This document shows, in pieces, positions 47,269 to 56,197 of a stretch of 64,000 bases of DNA. The stretch covers positions 1,736,001 through 1,800,000 of the forward strand of contig NZ_CP070961.1 of the NCBI RefSeq assembly GCF_017086465.1, given 5' to 3'. Below the pieces are notes generated by a model, which saw nothing but the letters and a program-made list of their open reading frames with translations, did not search any database and was not told the origin of the DNA. The position numbers were made by a program, and so were the translations under genes. Within the stretch, counting starts at the first letter, position 1. Each line of letters starts with the position of its first letter. The DNA is from Nocardioides sp. zg-1228. Lineage in GTDB: Bacteria > Actinomycetota > Actinomycetes > Propionibacteriales > Nocardioidaceae.

Positions 47269-48093
47269 TCACCGGGCCTTCTGCTGCTTGCGCTCGAGCC
47301 ACGACACCAGTCGGGTGAGCGGCAGGGTGATCAGGAGGTAGAGGATCGAGGCCTGGATCAGGCTCGTCGCGGTCCCGGCCGTGGCGCTGGACGCCATGAA
47401 GTCGCGCGCGATTGTGGTGAGCTCGCGCTGGCTGGCAGCGAAGCCGATGACGAAGAGCAGCGCGGTGTCCTTGATGAGGAGCACGAACTCGTTGGTGAGC
47501 GGCGGGATCACGATCCGGAACGCCTGCGGCAGGACCACCGTGGCCGTGGTGCGCCCGGCGCTCATGCCGAGCGAGCGAGCGGCCTCGGTCTGGCCCTTCG
47601 GCACGGCCTGGATGCCGGCGCGGATGGTCTCGGCCATGTAGGCGGCGGCGACCAGGATCAGGCCGACCACGCCGGCACCGACGGTGCCGCCGGGCGGGGT
47701 CCACCCGTTGAACGCGATCGGGATGCCGAACGCCATCACCAGGACGACGAGCAGCACCGGCAGGCCGCGGAAGAACTCGATGTAGGCGGTGGCGAGCCAG
47801 CGGTAGGCCGCCACGGGGGACAGCCGCATGAGCGCGAGCACGACCCCGATCACCAGGCCCGCCGCGAAGGCGACGGCCGTGTAGATCAGGGAGTTCTTGA
47901 CGCCGATCGTGATGAGGTCGGGCCAGGTGCCCCAGTCGCCCTTGAACGGGTTGCCGATGCCGGCCGGGGCGAAGAAGTTGGCGCGGATGGTCGCCCAGTC
48001 GGCACTGAACCCCACCAGGAGGAGCACTCCCAGCAGGACGGCGTAGAGGACCGCCCTGCTGAGGATGCGCTTCGTCGAACGCTTCAGAGCCAC
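47269..48093 (-). CDS. polar amino acid ABC transporter permease
   Basis: A 274-residue HisM/GlnP-type permease with an N-terminal anchor helix (about residues 12-30) and a five-helix core. It shows [20 protein letters not shown] and the EAA loop [20 protein letters not shown] with ARSLGM. Start GTG 48093 ([11 protein letters not shown]) is 7 nt downstream of the binding-protein stop. The single permease probably works as a homodimer. Confidence 0.92.
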   Translation of the reverse strand: MALKRSTKRILSRAVLYAVLLGVLLLVGFSADWATIRANFFAPAGIGNPFKGDWGTWPDLITIGVKNSLIYTAVAFAAGLVIGVVLALMRLSPVAAYRWLATAYIEFFRGLPVLLVVLVMAFGIPIAFNGWTPPGGTVGAGVVGLILVAAAYMAETIRAGIQAVPKGQTEAARSLGMSAGRTTATVVLPQAFRIVIPPLTNEFVLLIKDTALLFVIGFAASQRELTTIARDFMASSATAGTATSLIQASILYLLITLPLTRLVSWLERKQQKAR

Positions 48094-48100
48094 GTGCCGA

Positions 48101-48925
48101 TCACTCGGTGGCGAAGTAGGTGTTGTAGATCTCGTCGTAGGTGCCGTCGTCGCGCATCTCACCGAGCTGCTCGTTGACCGCGTCCACGAGGGCGGTGTTG
48201 CCCTTCTTCATGGCGAGGCCGTAGGACTCCTCGGTCGAGTAGGTCTCGACGACCTTGAAGCCGCCCGACTCCTGGTGGTTGATGTTGACCGGGAGGTCCT
48301 GCAGCAGCGCCTCGACCTGGCCGGCCTTGATCGCCTGGAACATCTCGGCGTCGCTGGGGAACGACACGATCTCCGCGCCGCTCGCGTTCTCCTCGGCGTA
48401 GGCCTTGCCGGTGGTGCCCTGCTGGACGCCGATCTTCACGCCGTCGAGGTCGTCGATCGAGGCGATGTCGGAGTCGTCGGCGACGAGGAGGGACTGCTGG
48501 GAGTCGTAGTAGCCGTCGGAGAAGTCGAGGGCGGCCTTGCGCTCGTCGGTGATGGTCATCGCGCTGGCGGCGAGGTCGCACTGGGCCGCGTTGAGCGCCT
48601 GACCGCTCTGGAGGGCGTCGAAGGAGGAGTCCTTGACCGCGAGCTCGAGGTCGAGGCCGTCGGCGATCTCCTGCACGATGTCGATGTCGAAGCCCTTGAA
48701 GCCGGAGTCGGACGTGTCGTCGAAGTCCTCGAACGGCGGGTAGGGCACGTCGGAGCAGACCGTGAGGGTGCCCGAGGACACCGTGTCGAGGCTGCTCTCG
48801 CTGCTGGTGTCGTTGCCGGCGTCGGTGGAGTCGTCGCCGGCGTCGTCGCCGCACGCGCTGAGCGTGAGGGCCAGGGCCAGAGCGGGGACCAGGGTCAGGG
48901 ATCGGTGAAGGGTGCGAGTGCGCAT
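48101..48925 (-). CDS. polar amino acid ABC transporter substrate-binding lipoprotein
   Basis: A 274-residue type II binding protein. The signal ends in the lipobox TLSAC (C25), followed by an acidic Ser/Asp linker. The domain has LTVCSDVPYPPFEDFD, FKGFDIDIVQEIAD and KIGVQQGTTG. Glutamine, glutamate or cystine are candidate ligands. ATG 48925 has TAGGCT 7 nt upstream on its strand, so the messenger is predicted leaderless despite export. First gene of the operon. Confidence 0.92.
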   Translation of the reverse strand: MRTRTLHRSLTLVPALALALTLSACGDDAGDDSTDAGNDTSSESSLDTVSSGTLTVCSDVPYPPFEDFDDTSDSGFKGFDIDIVQEIADGLDLELAVKDSSFDALQSGQALNAAQCDLAASAMTITDERKAALDFSDGYYDSQQSLLVADDSDIASIDDLDGVKIGVQQGTTGKAYAEENASGAEIVSFPSDAEMFQAIKAGQVEALLQDLPVNINHQESGGFKVVETYSTEESYGLAMKKGNTALVDAVNEQLGEMRDDGTYDEIYNTYFATE

Positions 48926-49132
48926 GCGGCGGAGCCTAGACCACAAGGACCGGACCGGAAGATGGCTTTGGCAGGTGCGTCGGCAACGATCCGATGACGC
49001 TTGTCCGCAGACCCTTGTGGGGGCCCTCCTGACAGAGCCCTCGCGACGGCGTAGGGTCTGCGGCACTGCCCGAGCCGGATGCGGCAGGGCACGGGGGAAG
49101 CGGTCACATCGAGCTGATCCTTGGGAGTCGAC

Positions 49133-49702
49133 ATGAGCAGGACTGCGGTGGTCGTGCGAGCGGCCGATCCCTCCGACGCACCGTCGCTGCGCGAGCTGTG
49201 GTGCGACATCCTCCGCAAGGGCCGTCCCGACGAGCAGCTCGCCGACGTGACGAGCATCGTCTCGACGGCCTGCGCGAGCGACGAACGGTGTGTCGTCGTC
49301 GCGGAGATCGACGGCGAGGTGGCCGGGGCCGTCTACCTCGAGGCCGCCACCTTCACCCCGCTCAACCTCGAGCCGGCCGTGCTGGCGGTCTCGCCGCACG
49401 TGTTCGCGCAGTTCCGGCGCAGGGGAGTGGGCAGCGCACTCATGGAGGCGGCCTGTCGCTTCGCCGAGGAGCACGGCATCAGCCACGTGCAGACGGCCGC
49501 CGCCGCCGAGGCGCGAGACGCCAACCGCTTCATGGCCCGCCTCTCGCTCGCGCCGCAGGCCACGCTCCGCGCGGCCACCACCGGCGCCCTGCGCGCGCGG
49601 CTGCCGCAGGGGCGCCAGGCGAGCCCGGCCGCGTCGAGCCGCCAGCGCATCGACCGGGTGCTGGCCGCTCGCCGGGTGCGCCGCGAGCGCGTCCCCGGCT
49701 GA
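49133..49702 (+). CDS. GNAT family N-acetyltransferase
   Basis: A 189-residue acetyl-CoA-dependent transferase. The binding motif is FRRRGVGSALMEAACRFAEE at about residue 95, after the strand EPAVLAVSPHVFAQ. The last 40 residues are Arg-rich (LAARRVRRERVPG) and may be flexible or nucleic-acid binding. ATG 49133 follows a 75-nt leader from a TAGGGT hexamer near 49051, so unlike its neighbours it looks leadered. The substrate is unknown. Confidence 0.85.
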   Translation: MSRTAVVVRAADPSDAPSLRELWCDILRKGRPDEQLADVTSIVSTACASDERCVVVAEIDGEVAGAVYLEAATFTPLNLEPAVLAVSPHVFAQFRRRGVGSALMEAACRFAEEHGISHVQTAAAAEARDANRFMARLSLAPQATLRAATTGALRARLPQGRQASPAASSRQRIDRVLAARRVRRERVPG

Positions 49703-49716
49703 GCCCGACGGCCCGC

Positions 49717-50172
49717 TCAGCCCTGGGGGGCGTCGAGCAGCGCGCAGGTGATGCGCGAGGTGCACACCCGGCGGCCCTGCTCGTCGGTGATCACGACCTC
49801 GTAGCTCGTCGACGACCGGCCGAGGTGGATCGGGGTCGCGACGCCGGTGACCAGGCCCTCGGTGGCGGAGCGGTGGTGCGTGGCGTTGATGTCGACGCCG
49901 ACGGCGATCTTGGCCGGGTAGGCGTGGATGGCCGACCCGATCGAGCCCAGCGTCTCGGCCAGCACGACCGACGCGCCCCCGTGGAGGAGGCCGAACGGCT
50001 GGGTGTTGCCCTCCACGGGCATGGTGGCCACGACCCGCTCGGCGGAGACCTCGACCAGCTGCACCCCCATCTTGTCGTTGAGCCGCCCGTTGCCCTGGGG
50101 GAGGAACGCGATGAGCTCGTCGATGCTGAGGTCGGCCAGGGACTCGGGGGGCGTGGGGGATGTCTCGCTCAT
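49717..50172 (-). CDS. PaaI/hotdog-fold thioesterase
   Basis: A 151-residue acyl-CoA thioesterase-like protein. The family motif is GNTQPFGLLHGGASVVLAET, with HGG and the general-base region, then VGVDINATHHRSA. It is likely to hydrolyse aromatic or medium-chain acyl-CoA. ATG 50172 is preceded on its strand by CACAAT at 6 nt. Divergent from polA across 82 bp. Confidence 0.88.
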   Translation of the reverse strand: MSETSPTPPESLADLSIDELIAFLPQGNGRLNDKMGVQLVEVSAERVVATMPVEGNTQPFGLLHGGASVVLAETLGSIGSAIHAYPAKIAVGVDINATHHRSATEGLVTGVATPIHLGRSSTSYEVVITDEQGRRVCTSRITCALLDAPQG

Positions 50173-50242
50173 GGCGCCATTGTGGCCGAGCCGCGGGCCC
50201 GTGCGGTGCCGGGGCTCGGGGCCCCCTGTCGTCGGCGGCGGC

Positions 50243-50248
50243 TAGAGT
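50243..50248 (+). promoter_or_regulatory. -10 element of polA (leaderless)
   Basis: TAGAGT, then 6 nt, then GTG 50255. No Shine-Dalgarno. Confidence 0.5.
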
Positions 50249-50254
50249 CGGCGG

Positions 50255-52957
50255 GTGCCCGAGACGAGCGAGACGACCCGCCCCCGCCTCCTCCTGCTGG
50301 ACGGCCACTCCCTGGCCTACCGCGCGTTCTTCGCCCTCCCGGTGGAGAACTTCGCGACCGCGTCCGGACAGCACACCAACGCGGTCTACGGGTTCACCTC
50401 GATGCTGGTCAACGTGCTCCGCGACGAGCGGCCGACCCACGTCGCCGTGGCGTTCGACAAGTCGCGCCAGACCTTCCGGCTCGAGGAGTACAGCGACTAC
50501 AAGGCCAAGCGCAACAAGACCCCCGACGAGTTCGGCAGCCAGCTGCCGTTGATCCGCCGGGTGCTCGACGCGCTGCGCATCCAGCACCTGTCGATGGACG
50601 GCTACGAGGCCGACGACATCATCGCCACGCTCGCCACGCAGGGCCTCGCCGAGGGCATGGAGGTGCTGATCATGACCGGCGACCGCGACTCCATCCAGCT
50701 CGTCACCGACGACTCGACCGTGCTCTACACGATGCGAGGGGTCAGCGAGCTGGCCCGGCTGACGCCGGCAGCGGTGCAGGAGAAGTACGGCGTCCCGCCC
50801 GAGCGCTACCCCGAGCTGGCGGCGATCGTCGGCGAGACCTCCGACAACCTGCCCGGCGTGCCGGGAGTCGGCCAGGGCTACGCCGCCAAGTGGATCAACC
50901 AGTTCGACGGCCTCGACAACGTGATCGCCCGCGCCGACGAGATCACCGGCAAGAAGGGCGAGTCGTTGCGCGCCCACCTCGGCGACGTCATCCGCAACCG
51001 CCGCCTCAACGCCCTGGTCCGCGACCTCACCCTGCCCGTACGCCCCGACGGGCTGGTCCGGCAGCCGTGGGACCGCACCGCCGGCCTCGAGCTGCTCGAC
51101 GAGCTCGAGTTCCGCGGGGAGCTGCGCGCCCGGCTGCTCGACACCATCGACCCCGCCCCCGACGACGCCGTCGAGGCCGAGTCGGGCTTCGAGCTCGACG
51201 GCCGTCGTCTCGGCACGGGCGAGGCGGCCGCGTGGCTCGCCGAGCACGCCCCCGAGGGCACCCGGGTCGGGCTGTCCGTCCAGGGCAGCTGGCGCGCCGG
51301 CACCGGCGACGTGGTCTCCCTCGCCGTGGCGACGCGCGAGGGCCAGGCGGCTTGGATCGACGTGACCGACATCGACACCGACGACGACGCCGCTGTCGCA
51401 GCCTGGCTCGCCGACCCCTCGCGCCCCAAGGCCGTCCACGATGCGAAGGGCCCGAGCCTCGCGCTGGCCGCCCGGGGCTGGGAGCTCGCCGGCCTCGAGG
51501 TCGACACCGCCCTCGCGGCCTACCTCGTCCAGCCCGACCAGCGCTCCTACGACCTCGCCGACCTCACCCTGCGCTACCTCAAGCGCGAGCTGCGCCAGGA
51601 CACCGTCGACGCCGACCAGCTGAGCTTCGACGCGATGGACGACACGACGGCCAGCGACACGGCCATGCTGACCGCCCGGGCCGTCCTCGACCTCGCCGAC
51701 GCGCTCGACGACGCGGTCGAGGAGCACGGCGGCACCCGCCTGCTGCACGAGGTCGAGCTGCCGCTGATCGGCACGCTCGCGCGGATGGAGCAGGTGGGCA
51801 TCGCCGTCGACGTCGACTACCTCGAGGGACTCGAGTCGGAGTTCGGCGACCAGGTGCGCGCCGCGGCCCAGGACGCCTACGACGTGATCGGCAAGGAGAT
51901 CAACCTCGGCTCGCCCAAGCAGCTGCAGGTGGTGCTGTTCGACGAGCTCGACATGCCCAAGACCAAGCGCACCAAGACCGGCTACACCACCGACGCCGAC
52001 GCGCTGCAGCAGCTGTTCGAGAAGACCGAGCACCCCTTCCTCCAGCACCTGCTGCGCCACCGCGACGTGATCCGGCTGCGCCAGACGGTGGAGGGCCTGC
52101 TCAAGTCGGTGGCCCCCGACGGGCGGATCCACACGACCTACAACCAGATCATCGCGGCCACGGGTCGGCTCTCCAGCACCGACCCCAACCTGCAGAACAT
52201 CCCGATCCGCACCGAGGCGGGCCGGCGCATCCGTGAGGGCTTCGTCGTCGGCAAGGACGGCGAGGCCCTGCTGACGGCCGACTACAGCCAGGTGGAGATG
52301 CGCATCATGGCGCACCTGTCCGAGGACGCCCTGCTCATCGAGGCGTTCCGCTCCGGCCAGGACTTCCACTCCATCACCGCGGCCCGGGTCTTCGGTGTCG
52401 CGGCCGAGGACGTCACCGTCGAGCAGCGCGCCAAGATCAAGGCGATGAACTACGGGCTCGCCTACGGCCTGTCGGCGTTCGGACTGTCCCAGCAGCTGCG
52501 GATCTCCACCTCGGAGGCCAAGGCCCTGATGGACGAGTACTTCGAGACGTTCGGCGGGGTCCGCGACTACCTGACCGGCGTCGTCGACGAGGCGCGCCGC
52601 TCGGGCTTCACCGAGACGATCATGGGGCGTCGTCGCTACCTGCCCGACCTCACCAGCGACAACCGCCAGCGCCGCGAGACCGCCGAGCGGATGGCGCTCA
52701 ACGCCCCCATCCAGGGCTCGGCTGCCGACCTGGTGAAGGTCGCGATGCTCGGCGTCGAGCGCGCCCTGGCCGAGCACGGGCTGCGCTCACGGATGCTCCT
52801 CCAGGTCCACGACGAGCTCGTCCTGGAGGTCGCGCCGGGGGAGGGCGACGCGCTCGCGGAGGTCGTCCGCGCCGAGATGGGCGGCGCCGCCGACCTGGCC
52901 GTGCCCCTCGACGTGTCGATCGGCACCGGGCGCAGCTGGCACGACGCCGCTCACTGA
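50255..52957 (+). CDS. polA: DNA polymerase I
   Basis: Replicative/repair polymerase of 900 residues. The 5'-3' exonuclease domain (about 1-300) has LLLLDGHSLAYRAFFALP, YEADDIIATLA and MTGDRDSIQLV. The 3'-5' exonuclease-like region (about 315-490) lacks the DxE metal site, so proofreading is lost, as usual in actinobacteria. The polymerase domain has motif A TADYSQVEMRIMAHL, motif B RAKIKAMNYGLAYG and motif C LQVHDELVLE. Motif B has Tyr where E. coli has Phe762. Start GTG 50255 follows TAGAGT by 6 nt. Its 3' end overlaps the convergent flippase by 7 bp. Confidence 0.97.
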   Translation: MPETSETTRPRLLLLDGHSLAYRAFFALPVENFATASGQHTNAVYGFTSMLVNVLRDERPTHVAVAFDKSRQTFRLEEYSDYKAKRNKTPDEFGSQLPLIRRVLDALRIQHLSMDGYEADDIIATLATQGLAEGMEVLIMTGDRDSIQLVTDDSTVLYTMRGVSELARLTPAAVQEKYGVPPERYPELAAIVGETSDNLPGVPGVGQGYAAKWINQFDGLDNVIARADEITGKKGESLRAHLGDVIRNRRLNALVRDLTLPVRPDGLVRQPWDRTAGLELLDELEFRGELRARLLDTIDPAPDDAVEAESGFELDGRRLGTGEAAAWLAEHAPEGTRVGLSVQGSWRAGTGDVVSLAVATREGQAAWIDVTDIDTDDDAAVAAWLADPSRPKAVHDAKGPSLALAARGWELAGLEVDTALAAYLVQPDQRSYDLADLTLRYLKRELRQDTVDADQLSFDAMDDTTASDTAMLTARAVLDLADALDDAVEEHGGTRLLHEVELPLIGTLARMEQVGIAVDVDYLEGLESEFGDQVRAAAQDAYDVIGKEINLGSPKQLQVVLFDELDMPKTKRTKTGYTTDADALQQLFEKTEHPFLQHLLRHRDVIRLRQTVEGLLKSVAPDGRIHTTYNQIIAATGRLSSTDPNLQNIPIRTEAGRRIREGFVVGKDGEALLTADYSQVEMRIMAHLSEDALLIEAFRSGQDFHSITAARVFGVAAEDVTVEQRAKIKAMNYGLAYGLSAFGLSQQLRISTSEAKALMDEYFETFGGVRDYLTGVVDEARRSGFTETIMGRRRYLPDLTSDNRQRRETAERMALNAPIQGSAADLVKVAMLGVERALAEHGLRSRMLLQVHDELVLEVAPGEGDALAEVVRAEMGGAADLAVPLDVSIGTGRSWHDAAH

Positions 52958-54219
52958 GCGGGGGACCGCCCGCGCAGCGTGACCGCGCTGATCGCCAGCA
53001 GCACCACCAGCAGCATCACGTCGACGCTCAGCACGAGCGCGAGCAGCTCGCCGACGGTCGAGACCAGCGTCGACGCGACGGCGACCACGACGCCGAACGC
53101 GACCCAGATCAGCACCATCGACATCGTGCCCTGGCGGGCGAGCACCGAGTAGACCAGCAGCTGGAGCACGGCCATGCACGTGCCCAGCAGCGCGAACACC
53201 CACAGCAGGCTCCGCACCTCCTCGTAGTCGCCGCCGCCGGCGAAGACCAGCACGAGGTCGGGGAGCACGGCGGTGGCCAGCACGCACGCGCCGCCGAGGC
53301 CGCCGACGAGCAGCAGACTGCCGGCCAGGGCGCGCGAGCGGTTGCGGCTCGTCGACATCGAGGGGAACGCGACGACCACGACGAACTGCGGCAGGAACAT
53401 CACCGCCCGCGAGACGATCAGGCCGGCGGCGTACAGCCCGGAGTCGTGCGAGTCGAGGACCGAGCGCCCGACCAGCATGTCGACGTTGGTGAGCGCGAAG
53501 TAGGCGAAGAGGGCCTGCGAGTTGACGACCGCCTCCTTGATGATCGGCCCGAACCCGTGGCGCTCGTGGGTCTCGCCGGACACGCGCCCGTGGCGCAGCA
53601 CGGCGAGCCCATAGAGGAATGGTGCGTAGAAGCCGATCGTGACGCCGAGGAAGGCCATGAACTCGGTCGGCTGCCAGAGGATCAGCACGACCCCGACGAG
53701 GAGCCGCGGCACCCCCGAGAGCACGTACAGCACGGCCAGCTCGCGCCAGCGCCGCTCACCCTGGAGGATCCCCGCCTGGGCGCCGGTCATCGTCATCGGC
53801 ACCGCGGCGAAGGCGGCCAGCACCGCTGTCGGCAGGCTGTCGAGGTCGAGCAGCGTGTTGAGGAGTGGCGCCCCCATGAGGAGGACGGCGCCGAGGAGGA
53901 GGGACGCCCGCAGCGAGACCCGGAGGATCTCGCGCTCGATCTGCCCGACGTGGGCGGGATCCGAGCTGATCCGGCGGGCCGCGGTCGCCTGGAGGCCGAG
54001 CATGACGACGCTGATGATCATCACGAGGTTCATCAGCGCGAAGAACGCGCCGTAGGGGACCGGCCCGATGATCCGCGCCGCCGTCATGGTGAAGCCGTAG
54101 GTCGCGAGGTTCATCAGCAGCATCGCCACGGCGATCTGCCCGCTGCCGCCCAGCAGACGCTCGAGCCTGCCGCGGGGACCGGCGACCGCGTCGGACCGGT
54201 CGCGCGCTCGTGTGGGCAT
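52951..54219 (-). CDS. polysaccharide flippase (Wzx/MATE-like) membrane protein
   Basis: A 422-residue protein with about 12 transmembrane helices, an N-terminal ATYGFTMTAARIIGPVPYGA segment and a mid-protein QALFAYFALTNVDMLVGRSV typical of oligosaccharide flippases (MOP superfamily). It probably moves lipid-linked glycans across the membrane for the adjacent envelope genes. ATG 54219 is set by TAGGGT 7 nt upstream on its strand; that hexamer overlaps the -10 of the divergent gene. Confidence 0.85.
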   Translation of the reverse strand: MPTRARDRSDAVAGPRGRLERLLGGSGQIAVAMLLMNLATYGFTMTAARIIGPVPYGAFFALMNLVMIISVVMLGLQATAARRISSDPAHVGQIEREILRVSLRASLLLGAVLLMGAPLLNTLLDLDSLPTAVLAAFAAVPMTMTGAQAGILQGERRWRELAVLYVLSGVPRLLVGVVLILWQPTEFMAFLGVTIGFYAPFLYGLAVLRHGRVSGETHERHGFGPIIKEAVVNSQALFAYFALTNVDMLVGRSVLDSHDSGLYAAGLIVSRAVMFLPQFVVVVAFPSMSTSRNRSRALAGSLLLVGGLGGACVLATAVLPDLVLVFAGGGDYEEVRSLLWVFALLGTCMAVLQLLVYSVLARQGTMSMVLIWVAFGVVVAVASTLVSTVGELLALVLSVDVMLLVVLLAISAVTLRGRSPAQ

Positions 54220-54226
54220 GCGGCAC

Positions 54227-54236
54227 ACCCTAAGGT
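54227..54236. promoter_or_regulatory. overlapping divergent -10 elements
   Basis: The ten bases ACCCTAAGGT contain TAAGGT for the plus strand (8 nt before GTG 54245) and, read in reverse, TAGGGT for the minus strand (7 nt before the flippase ATG). The two hexamers share the central TA. Confidence 0.55.
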
Positions 54237-54244
54237 GTCCCACC

Positions 54245-55960
54245 GTGGGAGCACGGGGCGATCGGGCGACGGCGCGCACCCGCTCGCTGCTGTGGCCGGG
54301 GGCCTGGGCCACCGCGCTCGCCGTGCTGCTGCTGGGCGGCGCGCTCGGCCCGGGGTACGTCCTGAGCTACGACATGGTGTGGGTGCCCGACCTGCGTCTG
54401 GGCGCGGACGCGCTGGGCCTCGGCACCGCCCTGCCGCGGGCGGTCCCGTCCGACGCGGTGGTGGCGGTCCTCGACGAGGTGCTGGGCGGGATGCTCCTGC
54501 AGAAGCTCGTGCTGCTGCTGCCCCTCGTGGCCGCGGGCACCGGTGCGGCGGCCCTGGTCGGGCCGGGGGTCGTGGCACGCCTCGTGGCGGTGTCGGTGGC
54601 GGTGTGGAACCCGTTCGTGGTCGAGCGGCTGGCGATCGGCCACTGGCCGGTTCTGGTGGGCTACGGCGTGCTGCCGTGGGTCCTGCTCGCCGGCACGGCG
54701 TGGCGCAGGTCCGGCGTCATGCCCGCCCGGCTCCCCGTGCTGCTCCTGCTGGGCAGCCTGAGCGCGTCGACGGGGCTCGTCACGGCGTTCGCCGCCTGCG
54801 TCTCCGCCGCCCGCCGCCGGCGCGACCGATGGCTGGCGCTCGCGGGACTCGTCGTGCTGGCCAACCTTCCGTGGGTCGTCTCGGGCCTGCTTCACGCCGG
54901 CAGCGCCACGTCGAGCGCCGCGGGGGCGGACGTCTTCGCGCCGAGCGGTGAGGGGATGCTGCCCGCGCCGCTGACGTTCCTCTCGCTCGGCGGGATCTGG
55001 AACGCCGCGGTGGTCCCCGACTCGCGCACGGGTCCGCTGGCGGTGGCGATGGCCCTCGTGCTCGTGGCGCTTGCCGTCCTCGGCGTCCGCCGCGGCTGGT
55101 CGAAGGTGCCGCAGGGACCGCGCCGGGCGCTGGTGTGGTGCTGGGCCGTGGGACTGGGCCTCACCCTGGCGGCGTGGGCGCTGCCGGGGGTCACGGGCTG
55201 GCTGGCGAGCACCGTGCCCGGAGCGGGCGTGCTGCGCGACGGCTCGCGGCTGCTGGCACTCGCGGCGCCGTTGACCGCGGTGCTGGCCGGGCGGGGGGCG
55301 GAGGCGCTGGTGCGGCTGCTGCCGGACGCGCTCTCCCGCGCGATGATCGCGCTGGCGTGCGTGCTGGTGCCCGTCGCCCTCATGCCGGACCCGGCTCTCG
55401 GCCTGTCGGGGAGGGTGAGCGCGGTCGACTACCCCGCGTCCTACGACGCGCTCGTCGACGAGTTGCGCGCGCTGCCCGAGGGCACCGTCGCCGTGCTGCC
55501 GTTCCAGAGCTATCGGGCACCGGCGTGGAACAACGACGCCCGCCCCGTGCTGGCCCCTCTCGGCCGCTACCTGCCGGGCCGTGTCGTCGTCGAGGACCGT
55601 CTCGTCGTCGACGGGCGGGCACTCGCGGGGGAGGACCCGAGCGCCGCCGACGTGCGCCGCGCCCTGGCCGCGCCCGATCCCGGTCAGCGCGCCGCGCGAC
55701 TGCGCGAGGCCGGGGTCCGGTACGTCGTGGTGGAGCGGCTGCCGGGCGTCGAGGTGCCCGAGGTCGCCGGCGAGGAGGTCGGCGAGCTCGACGACCTCAC
55801 CCTCGTCGACGTCGGTCCCGGACGGCCGCCCTCGGGCGTGCCGGCCGCGTGGACGGTCGTGATGGCGCTGGCGTGGACAGGCTGGTGCGGCCTGCCGGTC
55901 CTCGCGCTGTTCCTGGCCGTGTGGCGCCGGCGACGGGCCGGACGGATAGTTGCGCAGTAG
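54245..55960 (+). CDS. multi-pass membrane protein, GT-C-like (function unknown)
   Basis: 571 residues with about 11 transmembrane helices in the first 385, then an extracytoplasmic region (about 390-540, containing LPEGTVAVLPFQSYRAPAWN) and a last helix near the C-terminus. The early loop SYDMVWVPD and the layout resemble the N-terminal part of AftD-like GT-C glycosyltransferases, but no assigned family motif is certain. GTG 54245 follows TAAGGT. It lies between the flippase and the DUF2613/AftD genes, which suggests envelope polysaccharide assembly. Confidence 0.7.
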   Translation: MGARGDRATARTRSLLWPGAWATALAVLLLGGALGPGYVLSYDMVWVPDLRLGADALGLGTALPRAVPSDAVVAVLDEVLGGMLLQKLVLLLPLVAAGTGAAALVGPGVVARLVAVSVAVWNPFVVERLAIGHWPVLVGYGVLPWVLLAGTAWRRSGVMPARLPVLLLLGSLSASTGLVTAFAACVSAARRRRDRWLALAGLVVLANLPWVVSGLLHAGSATSSAAGADVFAPSGEGMLPAPLTFLSLGGIWNAAVVPDSRTGPLAVAMALVLVALAVLGVRRGWSKVPQGPRRALVWCWAVGLGLTLAAWALPGVTGWLASTVPGAGVLRDGSRLLALAAPLTAVLAGRGAEALVRLLPDALSRAMIALACVLVPVALMPDPALGLSGRVSAVDYPASYDALVDELRALPEGTVAVLPFQSYRAPAWNNDARPVLAPLGRYLPGRVVVEDRLVVDGRALAGEDPSAADVRRALAAPDPGQRAARLREAGVRYVVVERLPGVEVPEVAGEEVGELDDLTLVDVGPGRPPSGVPAAWTVVMALAWTGWCGLPVLALFLAVWRRRRAGRIVAQ

Positions 55961-56011
55961 GGGCTACCGGCTGGTACCTTGCTGGCATCGCCTAGGGAGG
56001 ATCACACGCAC

Positions 56012-56170
56012 ATGGGATCAATCGTCGCACCCATCGTCAGCTGCATCGTGGGCGGCGGGCTCGCCGTTGCCACCCTGATGGGCGTGGTCACCAACCAGAC
56101 CAGCGCGCCCGAGCAGTCCCCGGGGACGATCAACTCGCCCGAGTTCAGCTACGGGGTCACCAGCGAGTGA
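56012..56170 (+). CDS. DUF2613 family small membrane protein
   Basis: 52 residues: a single transmembrane helix (about 4-27, IVAPIVSCIVGGGLAVATLM) and a short exported tail. This matches DUF2613; the mycobacterial member Rv0236A sits next to aftD. GGGAGG lies about 11 nt before ATG 56012 and TACCTT at 55974-55979 may be the -10. It may be a subunit or stabiliser of the AftD-like protein, an inference from neighbourhood. Confidence 0.75.
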   Translation: MGSIVAPIVSCIVGGGLAVATLMGVVTNQTSAPEQSPGTINSPEFSYGVTSE

Positions 56171-56197
56171 CGTCGCGCTGAGCGGCCTCGGTCCCGC

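Noticed and set aside
48101..52777. A 1558-codon minus-strand frame joining the amino-acid binding protein to sequence opposite polA
   Set aside because: Only the last 274 codons have protein character (signal peptide, lipobox, binding-protein motifs). The rest is the shadow of polA and the GNAT gene.
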